From NCBI GenBank assembly GCA_030040475.1, contig JASHTQ010000411.1, positions 1 to 20,104 of the forward strand: a stretch of 20,104 nt of DNA, written 5' to 3'. This DNA is from Streptosporangiaceae bacterium. GTDB lineage: Bacteria > Actinomycetota > Actinomycetes > Streptosporangiales > Streptosporangiaceae. A program made the position numbers and the translations under genes. Below are positions 16,023 through 20,104 of the stretch, piece after piece (position 1 is the stretch's first letter; each line of letters opens with the position of its first letter). Under the pieces are notes generated by a model. It had not been told where the DNA came from. It was given only the letters and a program-made list of their open reading frames with translations, and searched no databases.

Positions 16023-16241
16023 CCGCGTGCCCGGCGCGTTCGCTTTGCCGAATGCCTCGGCGAGCAGGGGCTTCCCGTCCGGGCTGATCCACGCGCTGAA
16101 GACACACGAACCGGGCGAGCAGCGGGCACTTTGGTGCCACACCAGGCGGCTGTGGGCCTGCAGCGTCCCGCTGCCGCTGTCCACGTTCACCAGCACGACC
16201 GCCTGGTCGGCGAAAGCCAGCGACCTGCCGTCGGCGGGTCC
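16023..16241 (-). pseudogene. Possible beta-propeller (PD40/WD40-like) protein fragment
   Basis: On the minus strand one frame reads GPADGRSLAFADQAVVLVNV, DSGSGTLQAHSRLVWHQS and SCVFSAWISPDGKPLLAEAF. The strand-turn pattern GRSLAFA..VVLVNVDSGSG and WISPDGKPLLAEA is like blades of PD40/WD40-type propellers. There is no start codon with a ribosome site, and the frame runs into the M20 pseudogene on one side and the LAL gene end on the other. It is probably a relic. The call rests on motif resemblance only. Confidence 0.35.
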
Positions 16242-16289
16242 AGGCCGGCCCGCCGCCCTGCGCGACATCGGCGGGGGTGGCCGACGGTG

Positions 16290-17295
16290 CCCGGTGCAGC
16301 ACTCGCGTCCCGAACCCAAGCGCCTGCACCGGAACCCGTTCGTCGACACCATGGAACAACGCTGTGAAGTCGAGTTCGGGCGGCAGCTTCAGCGGGGTGA
16401 AGCCGAAGTGACGGATGCCGAGACGGTCGAATGATTTGGCGTCGGTACCCGCCGAGAGCATGTAGGGCAGTAGCCGGGCACCGGCCTCCTCCGCGGCGAT
16501 CGCGCTGGTCATCGCGTCGACGAGCGCGCCGTCGAAGGTCGTCTGCACGGGTGCAGGTTGTCCAAGTCCAGTTCGACGTCCGGGCCGAGAAGGCCGGCAA
16601 GTTCCGCCTCGAAGATGCCCTCACGGCCGGGCAGCATCCGCCCGTCCACGGTAGCCATCGCCAGTGAGGGGACGACGTTCGCCTTGTAGCCGGCCGATGG
16701 GCGGGAAGCGATGCTGCTCCAGCCGGGTGATTGCCCCCACGAGTTTGGCGACGTCATTGTCGGTGTGCAGCATCGAGCCGTGACCGGCAGTGCCGCTGAC
16801 CTTGAGGCGGAGCCACAGTGCGCCCTTCTCGGCGGTCTCGACCAGCCAGCGTGCGCCGGCGAATCCGCCTGCCTCCTCGTCGGCCAGGGAGGCGAAGATC
16901 AGGTCGCGGGCCGGCATCACGCCGTCGCGCTCGTAGGCTCGGGCGACAGCGAGCGTCATCGCCAGCGCGCCCTTCATGTCAACCGCGCCGCGGCCCCAGA
17001 CATAGCCGTCCTTCACTTCCCCGGAGAATGGATACACCGACCACTCCGAGGCATCAGCGGGAACGACGTCGAGGTGACCGTGCAGCAGAGGCGCACCACG
17101 GGTGGAGGTGGTGCCGGGAAGTCGGGCGATGACATTACCCCGGCCCGGCGCGCCGGATTCGACGTAGGTGACGTCGTAGCCGACCTCGCTCAGCTTCTCG
17201 GCGACGTACTCGGCCGCTTCGCGCTCGGTGCCGGTCGCAGACTTGTCGTCGGTGTTCGTGGTATCCATCGCGTCGGGGCCGGTCGGTTGGGTCAT
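16290..17295 (-). pseudogene. M20 family metallopeptidase/deacylase, broken by frameshifts and deletions
   Basis: From ATG 17295 (GGAG about eight bases upstream) the frame gives IDTTNT-like AMDTTNTDDKSATG, the first metal ligand block LHGHLDVVPAD (H74, D76), GRGAVDMKGALA (D106) and the catalytic SLADEEAGG (E140, E141). After WLVE the sequence jumps to TAEKGALWLRL, losing about 35-40 residues. The frame breaks after HRFP (~16702). Homology resumes in a second frame at AGYKANVVPS..TVDGRMLPG (~16697-16548), then in a third at MQTTFDGALVDAM, with LPYMLSAGTDAKSF and FHGVDERVP, ending near 16291. Two frameshifts plus missing internal pieces and a shortened N-terminus mean no active ArgE/DapE/ACY1-like enzyme. 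It was probably the last gene of the monooxygenase operon upstream. Confidence 0.9.
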
Positions 17296-17395
17296 CGCGA
17301 TGCTCCGCGGCTCGATGGGTAGGTCGCACTTCTCGGCAGGCATCGCAGCGAAGACAGGTCCGGGACGTAGACGATCGGCGCGAGACCCAGGGTCG

Positions 17396-18778
17396 TCACG
17401 AGGCCGCCGGGGCCGTGCCGACCGCGCGCAGCGCGGCGAGGCCGAGGTTCTCGCGCAGCGTCGCTCCCGCGTACTCGGCGCGGAACACGCCGCGCTCCTG
17501 CAGCACCGGCACGACCTTGTCCACGAACGGGTCCAGACCCCCGGGAACCAGGTGTGAGCCGATGATGAAGCCGTCGCTGGCATCGTCTTGGACGAACCGA
17601 TCGATCTGTTCGGCCACGGTCGAGGGTGACCCGATGAACGACTGGCGCCCGGTCACTTCGATGATCAGTTCGCGGGTGGTCAGGTTCTCGGCTTCGGCCT
17701 TGGCCCGCCATTTGTTCGCCAGTGCGACCGGGTCCTTCGCGAGCTGGCGCGCGCCCGCGTTTCCCTTGGCCACGAGTCCGTCTACCTCGCTCACCAGCGG
17801 GTCGGAGGCCGGCAGCGGACCGTCCGGGTCGTGATCGGACAGGTCGGTGTTCCACAGCTGTTCCAAGAACCTGATCGCGGTCGCGGGTGACACCTGCGCC
17901 AGCCTGATCTCCCGGGCGTTCTGCTCGGCCTCCGCGTCCGTGTCACCCAGGACGAAGCCGGCGGCCGGCAGGATCAGCAGCTGGTCGCGGGTCCGGCCGA
18001 ACTTGGACAGCCGGTTCTTCACGTCGGCGTAGAACGCCCGTGCCTCGTCGTATTGCGAGTACCGGGAGAAGATCACGTCGGCGGCCGCGGCGGCGAAGTC
18101 CCGTCCCTCGTCCGACTCTCCGGCTTGCAGAATCACCGGGCGGCCCTGTGGGCTTCGCGGCACATTGAACCGGCCGCGGATGTCGAAATGAGCGTCCTCG
18201 CGCGCGAACTCGCCCGGTGCCGGCGTGGACAGGAACTGTCCGGTTTCCTTGTCAGCGACGATCTCGTCGCCGTGCCACGAGTCCCACAGGCCGGTGGCGG
18301 CCTGCAGGAAGGTCTTGGCCCGTTCGTAACGCCGATCCTGCGGCAGGTACCCGCCGCGGCGGAAGTTCTCGCCGGTGAAGGCGTCCCAGCTGGTGACCAC
18401 GTTCCAGGCGGACCGTCCGCCGGACAGCCAGTCCAGGGACGCGAACTGACGCGCCACCTCGTAGGGCTCGTTGAACGTGGAGTTGATCGTGCCGGCCAGT
18501 CCGATGCGCTCGGTCACGGCCGCGAGCGCCGCGAGCACCGTGAAGGTGTCGGGTCTGCCGACGATGTCGAGGTCGTGGATCTTCCCGGCGTGCTCCCGCA
18601 GGCGCAGTCCCTCGGCGAGGAAAAAGAAGTCGAGCTTGCCGCGCTCGGCGGTCTGCGCGACGTGCCGGAACGACTCGAAGGCGATCTGGCTCCCCGCAGC
18701 CGGGTCACTCCAGACAGTGGTGTTGTTCACCCCGGGAAATCCGGCCGCGAGGTGGATCTGCTTCACTGGCTTGCTCAT
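17396..18778 (-). CDS. NtaA/SnaA/DszA-family FMN-dependent monooxygenase
   Basis: A 460-residue luciferase-superfamily (LLM) TIM-barrel enzyme that uses FMNH2 from a separate reductase and O2. Family members act on nitrilotriacetate, EDTA, dibenzothiophene sulfone, pristinamycin precursors or S-alkylcysteine derivatives. Hallmarks: KLDFFFLAEGLRLR, STFNEPYEVARQFASLDWLS, GGRSAWNVVTSWD, YERAKTFLQAATGLWDSW, and GRPVILQAGESDEGRDFAA, with a C-terminal IDRFVQDDASDGFIIG. The length is normal and all motifs are intact. ATG 18778 is preceded by GGGGGAT about five bases upstream. It lies 73 bp downstream of the second monooxygenase and about 100 bp upstream of the M20 relic, all on the same strand, so an operon is likely. 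The substrate is not determined. Confidence 0.95.
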   Translation of the reverse strand: MSKPVKQIHLAAGFPGVNNTTVWSDPAAGSQIAFESFRHVAQTAERGKLDFFFLAEGLRLREHAGKIHDLDIVGRPDTFTVLAALAAVTERIGLAGTINSTFNEPYEVARQFASLDWLSGGRSAWNVVTSWDAFTGENFRRGGYLPQDRRYERAKTFLQAATGLWDSWHGDEIVADKETGQFLSTPAPGEFAREDAHFDIRGRFNVPRSPQGRPVILQAGESDEGRDFAAAAADVIFSRYSQYDEARAFYADVKNRLSKFGRTRDQLLILPAAGFVLGDTDAEAEQNAREIRLAQVSPATAIRFLEQLWNTDLSDHDPDGPLPASDPLVSEVDGLVAKGNAGARQLAKDPVALANKWRAKAEAENLTTRELIIEVTGRQSFIGSPSTVAEQIDRFVQDDASDGFIIGSHLVPGGLDPFVDKVVPVLQERGVFRAEYAGATLRENLGLAALRAVGTAPAAS

Positions 18779-18851
18779 CGGTATCCCCCGAAGGCCTTTC
18801 CGGCCGGGCCGGCAGCGTAGCGGTTGGCTGGCCAAGGCAGCCCGAGCGGAG

Positions 18852-19916
18852 TCACACTCCCGCCCCCGCCGATGCCGGGGTCCAGCCCAGCTGCGGAGCG
18901 AGGTTGTAGCGGACGTCGTGCAGGATCTGCTCGTACTCGTGCTTTTCGAACTCATACGGCACCTCGACGCGCAGTTCGGTGACCCGGGCCACCACCGGGT
19001 CGGCGGCGAGGCGGTCGAGGATCTCATCGGTCGTCCCGATCAGGTCGACCGGGAACAGGATGCCGTCCCGTCCGTTGCCGCCCGGGAAGCTCTGCGGCTT
19101 GAGCGTTCGCTCGTACCGGCTGGCACCGTACTCCCGGTACCGCTCCCGTTGCCTGGCGCCCGCGCTGTCGGTCGGTACGATGACCCGTCCGATGCCGATG
19201 CGACCAGCGCGGCCCGCGGGCAGCGCCGACTGGTAGGCGTCGAGCACAGTGTTCTGCGCCGCGTAGAAATCGGTCGCCCCGTCGCCGAAGATCACGTTGC
19301 CGGACAGCAGGTTCAGGCCCTGCTCGCCTGCCCACTTCGCGGAGCTCGCGCTGCCGGCGCCGTACCAGATCCGGCGCACCAGGCCCTCGGCATGCGGCTG
19401 AAGCCGCGGACGCTGCACGTTGCCGGGCGAGCGGATGAGGGTGCCCTCGTCGCCGATGAAGTTTCCGCGCAGGTTGTCCACCAGGCGGGCGATGCGCCCG
19501 TGCTTAAGGTCGAAGCTGCGCCAGTCGCCGTCGTAGACGAGGTCGCCGAGGATCTCGGCGTGCGGCATGGACGAGCTGAAGCCGATTTGCAGCCGCCCGC
19601 GGGACAGCACATCGGCAAGCGAGAGGTCCTCGGCCAGGCGGAACGGTGACTCGTAGCCAATCGGGATGACGGCCGTCCCGAGCTCGATGCGCTGGGTGCG
19701 CTGCCCCGCCGCGGCCAGGAACACCGCCGCGGAACCGACGCCGTGCTCGAGATGGCGCTGCCGGATCCAGCCGCCGTCCCAGCCGACCTTGTCGGCGTCC
19801 TCGAACAACTGCAGCGTCGCCTCCAGACCCGTGTACGGGTCGTCGTCGGCGAAGTTGCCTGGGGTAAGGAAGGCCAGCGACTTGATGTGCCCGACCCCGG
19901 TTCCGGCATCAGGCAT
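18852..19916 (-). CDS. LLM-class flavin-dependent oxidoreductase
   Basis: A 354-residue bacterial-luciferase-like protein. Visible: LEATLQLFEDADKVGWDGGW (N-terminal barrel), RTQRIELGTAVIPIGYESPFRLAEDLSLADVLSRGRLQIGFSSS (the luciferase-fold core with the conserved G-R-L-Q-I-G turn), RIWYGAGSASSAKWAGEQGLNLLSGN (FMN-binding side), and DLIGTTDEILDRLAADP near the C-terminus. The fold predicts FMNH2-dependent oxidation of a small organic compound. ATG 19916 overlaps the stop of the upstream short ORF (ATGCCTGA), and there is no Shine-Dalgarno of its own, so translation is probably coupled to that ORF. It is the first full-length gene of the minus-strand unit leading to the second monooxygenase and the M20 relic. 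Confidence 0.93.
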   Translation of the reverse strand: MPDAGTGVGHIKSLAFLTPGNFADDDPYTGLEATLQLFEDADKVGWDGGWIRQRHLEHGVGSAAVFLAAAGQRTQRIELGTAVIPIGYESPFRLAEDLSLADVLSRGRLQIGFSSSMPHAEILGDLVYDGDWRSFDLKHGRIARLVDNLRGNFIGDEGTLIRSPGNVQRPRLQPHAEGLVRRIWYGAGSASSAKWAGEQGLNLLSGNVIFGDGATDFYAAQNTVLDAYQSALPAGRAGRIGIGRVIVPTDSAGARQRERYREYGASRYERTLKPQSFPGGNGRDGILFPVDLIGTTDEILDRLAADPVVARVTELRVEVPYEFEKHEYEQILHDVRYNLAPQLGWTPASAGAGV

Positions 19917-19983
19917 GTGCGTGCCGTTCGGGCCAGCGCTCGGTGAGCCGTTCGGCGTCGGCTCGCTGGACCGGTGCGGTCAT
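19909..19983 (-). CDS. Short (24-residue) ORF translationally coupled to the LLM gene
   Basis: ATG 19983 has a strong GGAAGGAG six bases upstream. It encodes 24 residues beginning MTAPVQRADAERLTERWPER and ending HAHA before TGA 19909-19911. The last codons overlap the LLM start (ATGCCTGA). It is either a leader peptide that delivers ribosomes to the LLM gene or the surviving N-terminus of a lost gene. It is not Cys-rich and does not match the known MR..D.CR.. sulfur leader pattern. Too short for family assignment. Confidence 0.5.
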   Translation of the reverse strand: MTAPVQRADAERLTERWPERHAHA

Positions 19984-19990
19984 GGCAGTC

Positions 19991-20018
19991 TCCTTCCGAG
20001 ATGCTCCTTCCGAGATGC
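19991..20018. repeat. Exact 14-bp tandem duplication containing the ribosome-binding site
   Basis: TCCTTCCGAGATGC occurs twice back to back (19991-20004 and 20005-20018). On the minus strand each copy reads GCATCTCGGAAGGA, so the short ORF has two consecutive Shine-Dalgarno sequences, the nearer about six bases before its ATG. Zero mismatches suggest a recent duplication or selection. Confidence 0.9.
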
Positions 20019-20062
20019 CAGATCTCGTTTATTTCGCTAGACATAGTAGAGATTATGTGGCT
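20019..20062. promoter_or_regulatory. AT-rich divergent promoter region with ACATA / TATGT inverted repeat
   Basis: The base composition falls sharply here. ACATA (20041-20045) and TATGT (20054-20058 region) face each other across about eight bases, and ATCTC/GAGAT is a wider inverted pair. It is the expected site for the minus-strand monooxygenase promoter and for a possible plus-strand gene. Regulator unknown. Confidence 0.4.
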
Positions 20063-20104
20063 ATGACAACGCCAGACGCCGCGGCCGGCCAGGACGGGCG
20101 GAGG
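20063..20104 (+). CDS. Possible N-terminus of a divergent gene, cut by the window end
   Basis: ATG 20063 opens a frame of 14 codons (MTTPDAAAGQDGRR) that is still open at the right edge. Only a weak purine run precedes it. Position alone, divergent from the monooxygenase unit across an AT-rich gap, suggests a regulator or transporter gene; no domain can be seen. Confidence 0.3.
   Translation, partial: MTTPDAAAGQDGRR

Noticed and set aside
15838..16548. A 236-codon minus frame as one protein
   Set aside because: Only its first ~86 residues match M20 peptidases (third segment of the pseudogene); the rest is out-of-frame sequence and antisense to the LAL gene.
17296..17395. Gap between the NtaA-type monooxygenase and the M20 relic searched for a small gene
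   Set aside because: Open frames exist but contain no motif; the stretch after 17343 only extends the M20 frame upstream without family similarity.

Overview
The window is very GC-rich with strong G/C third-position bias. It carries a DUF222/13E12-type protein, a DnaE1-type replicative polymerase with a complete PHP metal site, and large LAL-type (AAA + LuxR) regulators. Together these point to a chromosome segment of a filamentous or soil Actinomycetota, possibly Streptosporangiales-like; the genus cannot be fixed from the sequence. Conserved housekeeping genes fill roughly the first half. The second half is accessory: redox enzymes, regulators and several visibly decayed genes.

Left to right. 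1-1452 (-): a DUF222 protein running off the left edge. 1673-3097 (-): 6-phosphogluconate dehydrogenase. 3258-4505 (+): an exported or membrane-anchored beta-propeller of eight YVTN-like repeats. 4579-4649 (+): tRNA-Gly(UCC). 4695-5123 (-): an internally deleted remnant of an AAA-type regulator. 5219-6094 (+): a SAM-dependent methyltransferase, separated from convergent dnaE (6202-9780, -) by a perfect 15-bp inverted repeat that looks like a shared terminator. 9781-10674: about 0.9 kb without a recognisable gene, rich in short tandem repeats.

From 10675 the accessory part begins. An NADPH-dependent FMN reductase (-) and a MarR regulator (+) are divergent around a palindrome-rich 97-bp gap. 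An intact alpha/beta hydrolase (-) follows, then a truncated and frameshifted fragment of a related hydrolase (+). A 957-residue LAL regulator (13149-16022, +) comes next, then a possible beta-propeller fragment and an M20 peptidase broken by two frameshifts and internal deletions. The window ends with two flavin-dependent monooxygenases (LLM/luciferase-like superfamily). The second of these is preceded by a short ORF whose stop overlaps its start, and the short ORF's ribosome-binding region is an exact 14-bp tandem duplication. The first codons of a possible divergent gene sit at the right edge.

Inferred biology: the two monooxygenases plus the dead M20 amidohydrolase resemble in composition the S-alkyl-amino-acid / organosulfur salvage operons of Bacillus (ytmO-ytnJ-ytnL type). 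The FMN reductase 7 kb away could supply reduced flavin, but nothing in the sequence links it to them. No CRISPR array, intact transposase, phage gene or rRNA was seen. The most distinctive features are the coupled leader-ORF arrangement at 19.9-20.0 kb and the concentration of decaying genes between 12.7 and 17.3 kb.
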